Below, in pieces: positions 32,410 through 41,800 of a stretch of DNA of 64,000 nt. Made by a program: the position numbers and the translations under genes. The first letter of the stretch is position 1. Each line of letters starts with the position of its first letter. Below the pieces are notes generated by a model. That model was not told where the DNA came from and did not search any database. It saw only the letters and a program-made list of their open reading frames with translations. This DNA comes from Halosimplex rubrum (GTDB lineage: Archaea; Halobacteriota; Halobacteria; Halobacteriales; Haloarculaceae): positions 2,232,001 to 2,296,000 of the forward strand of contig NZ_CP058910.1 in NCBI RefSeq assembly GCF_013415885.1, read 5' to 3'.

Positions 32410-33138
32410 CTACACTCGGCGCGCGAAGGTGAGGTAGCCGGTGTGGCCGACGCCCGCCGTCGACGGCCGGGAGCCGCGGTCGTCGAAGTCCATCTCGCGC
32501 TGGATCGTCTCCAGCGTCTCGACCTCGGCGAGCCCGACCTCGTGAGCGGCGGCGACGGCGTCGCGCGTCCCCTCGACGAACGGCGAGTACACCGCGACGT
32601 AGCCGCCGTCGCGGAGCAGGTTGGGGGTCCGCTCGACCATCGTCGGCGCGTCCTCGGTGTCGAGCGTCACCACGTCGTACCGGTCCAGGTCGCCCAGTTG
32701 GTCGGTCACGTCGCCCGTGCGAACGTCCACGCGGTCGGCCACGCCGGCCAGTTCCATGTTCTCGCGCGCCACCTCGGCGAACTCGGGGTCGCGCTCGAAG
32801 GTCGTCACCGACGCGCCACAGCGGGCGAGGTACGCGGACAGCACGCCCGTCCCGGTGCCGGCGTCGAGGATCTCGTCCTCGCCCGAGACGCCGGTGTGGC
32901 CGACGATGAGACCGATGTCGCGGGGCATCATCGGCGCGCCGGTCCGCTCGAAGTGGTTGAACAGGTCCGGCCCGCGGAGCTTCCGCGCGGTGAACGGCTC
33001 GCCGATGTGACTCTCGACGATCTCGCCCGGTTCCACGTCCTCGGGCACCTCCAGCACGCCCAGGTCGCATTCGAGCGTCTCGCCCGGCGTCAGCAGGTAC
33101 TCGCGGCTCTCGGCCTCGTGGACGAACAGCAGGCTCAC
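32410..33138 (-). CDS. tRNA (adenine-N1)-methyltransferase, TrmI type
   Basis: A 242-residue SAM-dependent methyltransferase. Residues 1-60 form the small N-terminal beta domain of TrmI/Trm61 proteins. Motif I is [13 protein letters not shown] (about 89-101), the acidic motif II is [16 protein letters not shown], and motif IV contains [11 protein letters not shown]. In archaea this enzyme makes m1A at positions 57 and 58 of tRNA. Its start overlaps the stop of the upstream NAC gene by 3 nt, so the two are translationally coupled. Confidence 0.9.
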   Translation of the reverse strand: MSLLFVHEAESREYLLTPGETLECDLGVLEVPEDVEPGEIVESHIGEPFTARKLRGPDLFNHFERTGAPMMPRDIGLIVGHTGVSGEDEILDAGTGTGVLSAYLARCGASVTTFERDPEFAEVARENMELAGVADRVDVRTGDVTDQLGDLDRYDVVTLDTEDAPTMVERTPNLLRDGGYVAVYSPFVEGTRDAVAAAHEVGLAEVETLETIQREMDFDDRGSRPSTAGVGHTGYLTFARRV

Positions 33139-33533
33139 TCTAACCGCTCGATGGCCGCCGCCAGGTCGCCGTTCGTCCCCTCCAGCGCCTCGCGCGCGTC
33201 GCCCTCGCTCGCGCCCGCTCGCGTCGCGACCAGCTCCACGTCCTCGTCGGGGATCTCGGCCGGACCGCCGTCGTCGTCGCTCTCCTCGATGACCGGGTCG
33301 TCGCTCCCGCTCGCGCCCTCACCGCGCTCGTGGGACTCGGGCTCGCCGACGATGGTGTAGGTCTGCTGGCCCTGGGCGTCCATCCGCTGGACGTCCGCGT
33401 CGGTGAAGACGAGCTCTTCGTCGGGCGTCCGGATGACGACTTCCTCGGCGTCGAGGTCGGTCATGTCGATGCCCATCTGCTTCATCATCTGCTGCATCTT
33501 GCGGTCGTTCATGCCGCCGCCTCCTGGGAACAT
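33135..33533 (-). CDS. nac: Nascent polypeptide-associated complex protein (archaeal NAC)
   Basis: A 132-residue protein with the archaeal NAC plan: a Met-rich start ([22 protein letters not shown]), the NAC beta-barrel segment ([36 protein letters not shown], residues about 31-66), an acidic linker, and a C-terminal UBA domain ([37 protein letters not shown]). It binds ribosomes and nascent chains. The start at 33533 was chosen for this N-terminus and a TATA-like TTAAGGC on the minus strand at -23 to -35. The tRNA methyltransferase gene overlaps its 3' end. Confidence 0.93.
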   Translation of the reverse strand: MFPGGGGMNDRKMQQMMKQMGIDMTDLDAEEVVIRTPDEELVFTDADVQRMDAQGQQTYTIVGEPESHERGEGASGSDDPVIEESDDDGGPAEIPDEDVELVATRAGASEGDAREALEGTNGDLAAAIERLE

Positions 33534-33555
33534 ACCCCCACGTCCGGCGCCCGGC

Positions 33556-33568
33556 GCAAAAAGCCTTA
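33556..33568 (-). promoter_or_regulatory. TATA-like box of the NAC/TrmI operon
   Basis: On the minus strand TTAAGGCTTTTTG lies 23-35 nt before the NAC ATG. Confidence 0.5.
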
Positions 33569-33684
33569 ACAACCGCCCGTTTCCCGGAGTCGAGTGATCG
33601 GACCCGTCCCCTCCTCGCGTCAGTCTGCCCGACGGCTGCGTCGAAGCCCGACCACAGGTCCGCGAACGACCGCGCACTACCACG

Positions 33685-34476
33685 CTACGACCGCTCGTCG
33701 ACGAACGCCAGGAACGCCTCGGCGGGCACGTCACAGCGGACGGCCGGCTTGAACCCGCCGAGGTGGGTCCCGCGGTCGGTCGCCGACGCCGGCGCCAGCG
33801 CGGCTGCGGCCGCCTCGCTCATGTAGTAGTTCGGCCCCCGTCGCCGGTCGCTCAGCCGTATCGCCCGGTCGAGGACGCCGCCGGGCGCCTCGCCGGGGAC
33901 GATCACGACCGGTCGCGGTCGGTCGGTGAACGCCGGGTCGTGGTAGTACAGGTCGCCGTGGCGGGCGAAGCGCTTGGCGTGGGCGTTGTCGGGGTGCTCG
34001 GCCAGGGTGGCCTCCACATCCGCCCGGTCCGTCTCCGGGTCGAGCACCACCGGCGGCTCGGCGACCGTGAAGTAGCCGAACAGGTACCGGTGTTTGTACT
34101 CGCTGTCGGGGCCCGGGAAGCCGCCGTAGAACGCGACGACGTCGCCAGGGTCCAGTTCGCGTAGCTTCGCCACGTAGCCCGGCCGGTGTTCGCCGTAGGT
34201 GAGCGCCTCGAAATTGGGGTCGCGATGGACCGAACAGTCCCGGATCGCCGCCGGCTCGGTGACCCACTCGCCGTCGCTGCCCGGCCGGACCCCGTCGAGC
34301 AGGTCCGCGAGCGTCCCTTCCCCGTGACGACAGTCGAGCGAGCCGTACGTGGCCGTCTCGGCCGTCGCACCCTTCTCCGGGATTGGGACGTACTCGAAGC
34401 GGCCCTCGGCGTCGACGCCCGGAACCGGGCGGACGTTGCCGGTGTCGGCGCCGACTCCGCAGAGGACGACTGTCAC
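33685..34476 (-). CDS. Nmad3-like putative nucleotide-modification protein
   Basis: A 263-residue soluble protein from GTG 34476 ([20 protein letters not shown]). The opening phrase VGADTGN...RFEYVPIPE, the middle [19 protein letters not shown], and the later [13 protein letters not shown] and [14 protein letters not shown] match my recollection of the Nmad3 domain, predicted from phage and bacterial neighbourhoods to act in DNA base modification. The core has conserved-looking Asp, His and Tyr residues but I cannot assign a catalytic set. There are no adjacent modification or defence genes, so a housekeeping role is also possible. The domain name is from memory. Confidence 0.6.
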   Translation of the reverse strand: MTVVLCGVGADTGNVRPVPGVDAEGRFEYVPIPEKGATAETATYGSLDCRHGEGTLADLLDGVRPGSDGEWVTEPAAIRDCSVHRDPNFEALTYGEHRPGYVAKLRELDPGDVVAFYGGFPGPDSEYKHRYLFGYFTVAEPPVVLDPETDRADVEATLAEHPDNAHAKRFARHGDLYYHDPAFTDRPRPVVIVPGEAPGGVLDRAIRLSDRRRGPNYYMSEAAAAALAPASATDRGTHLGGFKPAVRCDVPAEAFLAFVDERS

Positions 34477-34915
34477 GCGACTCGCTTGGCGCGCGCCGAC
34501 CAAAACGTTCCCGTGTCGCCCGTCGTCAGCGGCGCCGCTCGCTTCGAGTGCTCGCCCTCCCCACACCGGTGACGCCCCCCACGAGTCGGCGGCGTGAGCC
34601 GGAGAATCGGAGCGCTGGCGGCCGTCCGGTCCACTCCGGGGAAACGGTGGGTGAGAAAGCCGTCGGCACCGGCCGACGGACTACGATGGGGGGAACGCGT
34701 GTGACAGCGTCCGTCGCGGTGCCGAGAGCCGACATGCGACTGCCGACCGACGGCCCCGAAGGGACCGGCTCCACAGCAGAAGGGCACGTCGACAGGGCGG
34801 TTGTCGGCACTCGAAGGTAGCGACCGGAGTGAAAAATCGCTACCGGAGGGTTCAATGCTCCCTTGAGTCACCCGTCGCTCGCGGCCGCGAGCCGCGCACC
34901 GACGGCGCGCGGACA
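34477..34915. other. Intergenic region between Nmad3-like and dapD genes
   Basis: I find no supported gene in this 439-bp stretch. It contains a 7-bp inverted repeat GTAGCGA (34817-34823) and TCGCTAC (34837-34843) enclosing an AAAAA run, about 70 nt after the dapD stop, which could act as a terminator or operator. Confidence 0.45.
34817..34843 (-). terminator. Possible hairpin near the 3' end of dapD
   Basis: GTAGCGA and TCGCTAC form a perfect 7-bp stem with a 13-nt loop that has five A residues on the plus strand (T residues in dapD-strand RNA). It lies 73-99 nt past the dapD stop. Confidence 0.3.
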
Positions 34916-35746
34916 TCACTCCCGCAGCGCGTCCTCGCGTTCGGTCGCCTCTAAGGTCTCCTCCTCGACGCTCGTGGCGACGACGGCGGGTTTGTAGGCG
35001 CCGCCGTCGATGAGGTCGTGGTCCGACACGGAGGATTCGACGAACCGGGTAAAGGCGCGCCGTTCCGGCGGGAGTTCGCCGTAGAGAACCTCCTCCTCGA
35101 CGAGGTCGTAGACGGGGATGCGCGGCGTGAGCAGGGTGTTCTCGCCGACGATAGAGTTCTCGCCGACGACGAACCCGGAGGTGACCCGACAGCCCGCGCC
35201 CAGCGAGACGCCGTCCTCGACGATGACCGGCGCGTCCTCGACCGGTTCGAGGACGCCGCCGATGAGCGTGTTCGCGCCCAGTTTGACGTTGTCGCCGATC
35301 TGCGCGCAGGAACCGACGGTGTCGCAGGAGTCGACGAGCGTGCCGTCGCCCACGTGGGCGCCGATGTTGACGAACGCCGGCGACATCAGGATGGCGTCGC
35401 TGCCGACGTAGGCGCCCCGGCGGATGACCGTGCCGTCGGGCGTGTTGCGCGTGCCGCGCTCGGCCAGGTCGGCGGTCTCCCGAAGCGGGAGCACGTCGTG
35501 ATAGGCCACGTCGCCGTACTCTCGCGCTTCCGTCTCCCGGAGGCCGAAGTTGAGGAGGATACCCTGCTTGACCCACTCGTTGGCCTCCCACTCGTCGCCG
35601 GACTTCTCGGCGGCACAGACCTCGCCGGCTTCGAGCGCGGCGAGGAAGTCGTCGAGGGTCGCGAGGTGGTCGTCGGTCGCGTCGGCGGCGGTCAGCCCGT
35701 CCTGCTTTCTGGTCCAGAGGTCCTCGATGTCGGCTTGTAGACTCAT
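34916..35746 (-). CDS. dapD: Tetrahydrodipicolinate N-succinyltransferase
   Basis: A 276-residue enzyme of the diaminopimelate route that succinylates tetrahydrodipicolinate with succinyl-CoA. The left-handed beta-helix is clear in residues about 115-205 as hexapeptide repeats (AYVGSDAILMSPAFVNIGA, then VGDGTLVDSCDTVGSCAQIG, then NVKLGANTLIGG). The helical N-terminal domain and short C-terminal domain are typical of length. It has its own TATA-like box (complement of AATAATA, 35769-35775) although dapB ends only 58 nt upstream. It needs DapE, encoded at 53736, to remove the succinyl group later. Confidence 0.95.
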   Translation of the reverse strand: MSLQADIEDLWTRKQDGLTAADATDDHLATLDDFLAALEAGEVCAAEKSGDEWEANEWVKQGILLNFGLRETEAREYGDVAYHDVLPLRETADLAERGTRNTPDGTVIRRGAYVGSDAILMSPAFVNIGAHVGDGTLVDSCDTVGSCAQIGDNVKLGANTLIGGVLEPVEDAPVIVEDGVSLGAGCRVTSGFVVGENSIVGENTLLTPRIPVYDLVEEEVLYGELPPERRAFTRFVESSVSDHDLIDGGAYKPAVVATSVEEETLEATEREDALRE

Positions 35747-35767
35747 TGGTCGGCCCTTTACGTGCCG

Positions 35768-35776
35768 GAATAATAG
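35768..35776 (-). promoter_or_regulatory. TATA-like box of dapD
   Basis: The minus strand reads TATTATTC 22-30 nt before the dapD ATG, so dapD may be transcribed separately as well as with dapAB. Confidence 0.45.
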
Positions 35777-35804
35777 CGCTGTGGTCTCGGCCCGGGCGCG
35801 ATCC

Positions 35805-36569
35805 TCACTCGGCGTCGATCACTTCGTCGAACTCGTGCCAACCGTCGCCGCGGTCGGCGAGCCAGACCGCGGCGTCGAGGGCGCCCGCCGCGAACACCCC
35901 GCGGTCCTCCGCGCGGTGGGAGAGGTTCAGCACCTCGTCGTTGCCGGCGAGGACGAGCTCGTGTTCGCCGCGGACATCGCCGGCGCGCCGCGCGAACACG
36001 CCGATCTCGTCGTCGTCGCGCGGGGCGTGCCCCTCACGACCGTAGACGGGTTCCACGTCGCGCTCCTCCTGGATCGTCTCGAGGATCGTGTTGGCGGTGC
36101 CCGAAGGGGCGTCGACCTTCTCGTTGTGATGGGTCTCCATCAGTTCCAGGTCGTAGCCGTCGAGCGCGCCGACGGCCTCCCGGACGGTGCGCAGCAGCAC
36201 CTGGATGCCCCGCGAGAAGTTGGTGGCCTTGAGCAGTGGGATCTCGTCGCTGGCCGCTTCGAGCGCGTCGAAGCTGTCGCCGTCGAAGCCGGTGGTCCCG
36301 ACGACCAGGGGGACTTCGGCCTCGACGCAGGCGTCGGCGACCGACAGGGCCGCCTCGGGGACGGAGAAGTCGACGACAGCGTCGACCTCGTACTCCGCCA
36401 GCGCATCGGCCGCTTCGCCACTGCCGACGACCGGGACGCCACCGATCTCGCCGGCGTCGGTCGCGTGGAAGCCGACGACGACCTCGACGCCGTCGCGCTC
36501 GGCGGCCGTCTCGATCACCGTTCGACCCATGCGTCCGGCGGCACCGTTGACCGCGATTGCCGTCGTCAT
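35805..36569 (-). CDS. dapB: Dihydrodipicolinate reductase
   Basis: A 254-residue NAD(P)H-dependent enzyme that reduces dihydrodipicolinate to tetrahydrodipicolinate. The dinucleotide loop is VNGAAGRMGRTVIE (residues 7-20), the GTTGF strand and ATNFSRG motif follow, and the active-site segment is ELMETHHNEKVDAPSGTA with the catalytic His pair and Lys. ATG 36569 was chosen because the upstream frame is Arg-rich and overlaps dapA. The ATG overlaps the dapA stop in an ATGA, so translation is coupled. Confidence 0.96.
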   Translation of the reverse strand: MTTAIAVNGAAGRMGRTVIETAAERDGVEVVVGFHATDAGEIGGVPVVGSGEAADALAEYEVDAVVDFSVPEAALSVADACVEAEVPLVVGTTGFDGDSFDALEAASDEIPLLKATNFSRGIQVLLRTVREAVGALDGYDLELMETHHNEKVDAPSGTANTILETIQEERDVEPVYGREGHAPRDDDEIGVFARRAGDVRGEHELVLAGNDEVLNLSHRAEDRGVFAAGALDAAVWLADRGDGWHEFDEVIDAE

Positions 36570-37492
36570 CGCTCTATCTCGGCGTACTCGTCCTCGTAAT
36601 CGAAGGTTTCGGATTCGAGGTCGTCGAGCACCGCCTGCAGGCCGTCGCGGTACTCTTCGGAGAGCCGCGTGAGCGGCGAGCGCATCCACGCCGAGCTGTA
36701 TCCGCGGATCTGCATGGCCTCCTTGACGGGGATCGGGTTGGTCTCGACGAACAGTTCGCGGAACAGGGGGCCGAGGCGGTGGTGGATCTCCCGTGCGCGC
36801 TCGTAGTCACCGGCCAGCGCGGCGCCGACCATGGCACAGGTCCGCTCGGGTTCGACGTTGGCGGCCACGCTGATGGCGCCGCTCGCGCCGACCGAGAGCA
36901 TCGGGAGCGTCATCCCGTCGTCGCCCGAGAGCACGTCGAGGTCGGTGTCGCGGGTCCGCTCGATTATCTCGCTGATCTGCCCCATATCGCCGCTTGCGGC
37001 CTTGTAGCCCTGGATATTCGGGTGGTCCGCGAGCTCCTCGACCGTCTCGGGTTCGATGTTCTGTCCGGTGCGCGAGGGGACGTTGTAGACGATCTGCGGC
37101 AGGTCGACCTCGTCGGCGATCCGCTCGTAGTGGTCGACGAAGCCGCGCTGTTCGGGCTTGTTGTAGTACGGCGAGATGAGGAGGAGGGCGTCGGCACCGG
37201 CGTCGGCGGCGCGCCGGGAGAGCGACAGCGCCTCGCGGGTGTTGTTCGAGCCGGAGCCGGCGATCACGGGCACGTCGTCGACGGCGTCGATGACCGCCTC
37301 GACGACCTCGATGTGTTCGTCGTGGGTGAGCGTCGCCGACTCGCCCGTGGAGCCGCAGGGGACGAGGCCGTCGACGCCCGCGCGTTCGAGTCGCTGGGCG
37401 TCGGTTCGGAGTGTCTCGAAGTCGATGCTGCCGTCGTCGTCGAACGGCGTACACATGGCGGGGTACACGCCGCGGAGCTGGAACGATGTCAT
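36566..37492 (-). CDS. dapA: 4-hydroxy-tetrahydrodipicolinate synthase
   Basis: A 308-residue TIM-barrel aldolase that condenses pyruvate with aspartate semialdehyde. The active site is evident: GSTGES (47-52), Tyr136 in YNVPSRTG, and the Schiff-base Lys164 in QGYKAASGD. It is first in the dapA-dapB-dapD order, with a TATA-like complement of TGATAGGC (37516-37523) at -24 to -31. The dapB start overlaps its stop codon. It is of normal length. Some archaeal relatives act on sugar-acid substrates, but the dapB-dapD context settles this one. Confidence 0.95.
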   Translation of the reverse strand: MTSFQLRGVYPAMCTPFDDDGSIDFETLRTDAQRLERAGVDGLVPCGSTGESATLTHDEHIEVVEAVIDAVDDVPVIAGSGSNNTREALSLSRRAADAGADALLLISPYYNKPEQRGFVDHYERIADEVDLPQIVYNVPSRTGQNIEPETVEELADHPNIQGYKAASGDMGQISEIIERTRDTDLDVLSGDDGMTLPMLSVGASGAISVAANVEPERTCAMVGAALAGDYERAREIHHRLGPLFRELFVETNPIPVKEAMQIRGYSSAWMRSPLTRLSEEYRDGLQAVLDDLESETFDYEDEYAEIER

Positions 37493-37515
37493 TGGTCGGT
37501 GTTCGCGTGGGTGGG

Positions 37516-37523
37516 TGATAGGC
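37516..37523 (-). promoter_or_regulatory. TATA-like box of dapA
   Basis: The minus strand reads GCCTATCA 24-31 nt before the dapA ATG. Confidence 0.5.
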
Positions 37524-37749
37524 TGCGTGGGTCGCGGGCGATGCGGACGGGAATGGCCCGCGACGAGTGCGCTACGCTCGCCGAGAGCCGCTCACGACCG
37601 TTTGCGTTTCGGAGAAGCGGCGGGGACACCCGGCTCGGCGGCGTCGACCGCGAGCGCTGGGTGAGTCATACCTGAGACAGGCGCGCGGAGCGACTTATCG
37701 GTTGCGGAGACGGTTCCGCCCTCGACGAGCGCGACCGGGGCGGTCCGGC

Positions 37750-38655
37750 TCAGCTCTCCATGAACGCCCGCAGCACGTCCAGTTCCTCGTCTTCGGTCAC
37801 CCGGTCGGACTCCATGCAGGCGTGGACGACCTTGTGAGCGAGTTCGGGCGAGAGCGCGGGCGCTGCGTCGGCCTCGACTGCGTCGTCGACGTCGTCGGAT
37901 CGGCCAGCGTCGCCGGATCCGTCGGCGTCGTCCGACTCGCCGACCCGAGACTCGACCGCGTCGAGCCGCGCAGCCAGATCCGTCAGCGCCCCTTCGAGCG
38001 CGGCGACTGCCTTCGGGTCGACCGACTCCCGACCGTCGTGCTGGCCTCCGTCGGTCGTCGGGTCGCCCGCGGCCACCTCGTCGTCCGCGTCGTCGGATTC
38101 GCCGCCGGCCGCCTCGTCGGATTCGCCGTCTGTCGCCTCGTCGAAGACCGACTCGGCGAACGCGCGGCGGTCGGTCCACTCGAAGCCCGGGATGGCGTTG
38201 AGGCGCCGGCTCACCGTCGCCCGGGTCACGTCCAAGTCCTCGGCCAGGTCGCCCTGGGAGGCGCCGGGGCGCTCGTACAGCGCCCGGAGCGTCCGCCGCT
38301 GTTTCTCGGACAGCTCGGCCGCCGTCGGCGTCTGGACGGCGGGTTCAGCGGCAGAATCGTCCGTCTCGGCCGACGGATCGTTCGGTTCGGTCGCTGACTC
38401 GTCCTGTTCGGTCTCGGGGTCCGTCTCCGGGGCAGAGGCGTTCGGGGCGTTCATGGATGTCTCGTCGTCCGGTTCGGGGTCGCGGCCGGGGTCGCCGTAC
38501 TCGTCGAGGACGCGATCGACGAGGTCCGGCGACGCGCCACTGACTTCCTCGGCGATCGCCGTCATCGACGCGTCGGGGTTCGATTCGGCCACGTCGAGGA
38601 TCCGCCGGTGGATCATCGCTCGCGGCTGGTCGGCTCCGCGGTCCGCTCGGCTCAT
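37750..38655 (-). CDS. Winged-helix DNA-binding protein with long acidic linkers
   Basis: A 301-residue protein from ATG 38655 (an ATG at 38667 adds four residues). Residues about 10-50 form a helix-turn-helix (AMIHRRILDVAESNPDASMTAIAEEV). After an Asp/Glu/Pro-rich linker, residues about 110-160 form a MarR-type winged helix (LSEKQRRTLRALYERPGASQGDLAEDLDVTRATVSRRLNAI). A further acidic region and a C-terminal helical segment (SPELAHKVVHACMESDRVTEDEELDVLRAFM) follow. The likely role is transcription regulation, target unknown. A TATA-like box and an inverted repeat (38663-38677) upstream suggest autoregulation. Confidence 0.8.
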   Translation of the reverse strand: MSRADRGADQPRAMIHRRILDVAESNPDASMTAIAEEVSGASPDLVDRVLDEYGDPGRDPEPDDETSMNAPNASAPETDPETEQDESATEPNDPSAETDDSAAEPAVQTPTAAELSEKQRRTLRALYERPGASQGDLAEDLDVTRATVSRRLNAIPGFEWTDRRAFAESVFDEATDGESDEAAGGESDDADDEVAAGDPTTDGGQHDGRESVDPKAVAALEGALTDLAARLDAVESRVGESDDADGSGDAGRSDDVDDAVEADAAPALSPELAHKVVHACMESDRVTEDEELDVLRAFMES

Positions 38656-38662
38656 TGGCAGA

Positions 38663-38687
38663 TCCACAACCAGTGGACGAATATAGG
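38663..38687 (-). promoter_or_regulatory. Promoter and candidate operator of the winged-helix gene
   Basis: A TATA-like box (plus-strand ATATAGG, 38681-38687) lies 26-32 nt before the ATG. Between it and the start is TCCAC-AACCA-GTGGA (38663-38677), a perfect 5-bp inverted repeat, where a bound regulator would block transcription. Confidence 0.45.
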
Positions 38688-38833
38688 CCTTCCGCTCCGA
38701 GCGATAACCGCGGGACTATACGGGTATTGCCACGCAGTTCGGCCGCAACTCACGCGCCAGCGCCCCCGCTCGGTCGCACGGTGTCGGTGAGGAGCGACGG
38801 TCGCTCGCGGTCGAAACGGCGCCGAGACGGCCG

Positions 38834-41800
38834 TCAGTCGTCGGCCTGGCCGTGACTGGCGGCGCCGGACTCGGATGCGGGCGCGGCGGGGTCGGGGAGC
38901 TCGGTGCGCACGTCGGCGCGCTCGCGCTCGGCGATGACCTCGGCGTAGGCGTCGGGCATCACCTTCGTGAAGTCGTCGAGCACGTCGTCCCAGTCGGCGA
39001 GCAGCTCCGCCGCTCGGTCGGAGTCGGTGTAGGCGGCGTGGTTCTCGACCAGCCGCGTGATCATCGCCCGGTCGAGTTCGTCCGGCGTCGGGTCGATCGA
39101 GACCATGCCCGTGTTGGCCTTCCGAGCGAACTCCCCGTCGGGGTCGTAGACGTAGGCGACGCCGCCGGACATGCCGGCCGCGAAGTTCTTGCCCGTCTCG
39201 CCCAGCACGACGATGGCGCCGCCGGTCATGTACTCGCAGCCGTGGTCGCCGACGCCCTCGACGACGCCTTTCACGCCGGAGTTGCGGACGGCGAACCGCT
39301 CGCCGGCGACGCCGTTGACGTAGGCCTCGCCCTGGGTCGCGCCGTACAGCGCGACGTTCCCGATGACGACGTTGTCGGCGGCCGCGTAGTTGGCGTTCTC
39401 GGGGGTTCTGACGACGAGTTTCCCGCCCGAGAGCCCCTTGCCGACGTAGTCGTTGGCGGTGCCGACGAGATCCATCGTGACTCCCCGCTGGAGGAAGGCG
39501 CCGAAGCTCTGGCCGGCGGTGCCTTCCAGCCGACACTCCACGGTGTCGTCGGGTAGCCCCTCGCCGCCGTACTCGCTGGAGATCTCGTTCGAGAGCGTCG
39601 CGCCGACGGCGCGGTTGGTGTTGTTCACGTCCGTCGAGATGGCGACGGGTTCGCCCGACTCGATGGCGGGCTCGGCCGCCTCGATGAGCTCCCAGTCGAG
39701 CGACTCGCTCACCTCGTGGGTCTGCTCGCGGGTCTTGTAGCGGTCGTCGTCACCGGCGGGCTCGGCGATGACGCCCTGGAGGTTCACCTTCTTGGCCTTC
39801 GGCTGGCTCACGTCGGTCCGCTGGGCGAGCACGCTCGGGCGCCCGACCATCTCGTCGACGGTCCGGAAGCCGAGTTCGGCCATGATCTCCCGGAACTCCT
39901 GGGCGACGAAGGTCATGTAGTTGATGACGTGCTGGGGTTCGCCCGGGAAGCGGTCGCGGAGCTTCTCGTTCTGGGTGGCGACGCCGACCGGACAGGTGTT
40001 CTCGTGGCACTGTCGGGCCATCACGCAGCCGGAGGTGACCATCGACGCGGTGCCGAAGGCGTACCCCTCGGCGCCCAGCAGGGTCGCGACGGCCACGTCG
40101 CGGCCGGTCTTCATCCCGCCGTCGCTCGTCACTTCGATGCGCGAGCGCAGTCCCGTCGCGCGGAGCATCTGGTTGGCCTCGGCGAGGCCGAGCTCCCACG
40201 GGAGGCCCGCGTTCTTGATGCTCGTCTTCGGCGAGGCACCGGTGCCGCCGTCGTGGCCGGAGATGTGGACCTTGTCGGCGTTGGCCTTGGCGACGCCGGC
40301 GGCGATGGTGCCGATGCCGTCCTCGGCGACGAGCTTGACGTTCACGTCGGCGTCGGGGTTGCTCGCCTTGAGGTCGTGGATGAGCTGTTTGAGGTCCTCG
40401 ATGGAGTAGATGTCGTGCAGCGGCGGCGGCGAGATGAGCCCGACGCCGGGGGTCGCGTAGCGGATCTGGGCGATCATCTCGTTGACCTTCTTGCCGGGGA
40501 GGTGGCCGCCCTCGCCGGGCTTGGAGCCCTGGGCCATCTTGATCTGCAGTTCGTCGGCCGAGGCGAGGTAGTGGCTGGTGACGCCGAAGCGACCGGAAGC
40601 GACCTGCTTGGTCTTGCAGTTCTTCTCGGTGTCGAACCGTTCCGGAGGTTCGCCGCCCTCGCCGGTGTTGGCGTGGGCGCCCAGCCGGTTCATCGCGATG
40701 GCGTTGTTCTCGTGCATCTCCGGGGAGAGGCTCCCCAGGCTCATCGCCGCGGTCTCGAAGCGCTCGACGATCTCCGCGACCGGTTCGACCTCCTCGATCG
40801 GGACCGGGTCGCGGTCGGAGTCGAACTCCAGCAGGCCCCGAAGGGTCTGGAGCTGCTCGTTCTGGTCGTTGATCTCGGCGGCGAACTCCTTGTAGCGCTC
40901 GTAGTCGCCCGTGCGGACCGCCTGCTGGACCTTCCCGACGGTCGAGGGGTTCCACTGGTGGTGGATGCCGCCCGAGCGGTTCTCGAACTCGCCCTGCCGT
41001 TCGAGGTCGGGGTCGTCGCCCCAGGCGACCTCGTGGCGGTCGAGCAGGTCCTCCTCGATCTCCTCTAACCCGATGCCTTCCGTCCTGTTGGCGGTGCCCT
41101 CGAAGTACTCGGCGACGAAGTCCGAGGAGAGGCCCACGGCCTCGAAGATCTGGGCGCCCTGGTAGCTCTCGACGGTGGAGATGCCCATCTTGGCCATCGT
41201 CTTCAGGAGCCCGTCCTCCAGGGCGTTGACGTAGGCGTCGATGGCGATCGAGAGTTCCGCGCCGTCCGGGCCGGCGACGAGGTCCTCGATGGTCTGGTAG
41301 GCGAGGTACGGGTTGACCGCGCCCGCACCGTAACCGACGAGCGTCGCCATGTGGTGGACGGTTCGGGGATCGCCGGATTCGACGACGAGCCCGACGTGGT
41401 TGCGCAGGCCGTTGCGGACGAGGTGGTGGTGGACGCCGCCCACGGCCAGGAGGCTCGGGACGGCGACGCGGCCCTCGCCGGCCGCTCGGTCCGAGAGGAC
41501 CAGCACGTCGTACTCGGTCGCGGCCTCGGTCGCCGCCTCGCGAGCGCCCTCGACGGCCTCGCGGAGGTCGGTCTCGTCGGGGTCGTAGGTGATGTCGACC
41601 ACCTTCGAGGACATGCCGTTCTCGTCGAGCTCGCGGATCGCTTCGGTCTGCTGGTCGGTGAGGACCGGCGAGTCGAGGACGAGCTGGCGGGCGTGCGCGG
41701 ACGATTCGTCCAGCAGGTTGCGCTGGTGGCCCAGCCGGGATTCGAGGGACGTGACGAGTTCCTCGCGGATGTAGTCCAGCGGCGGGTTGGTGACCTGCGC

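Noticed and set aside
34526..34855. 109-codon frame in the region between the Nmad3-like and dapD genes
   Set aside because: Its composition is Ser/Pro/Arg-rich with no domain, and it overlaps the Nmad3-like 5' region.
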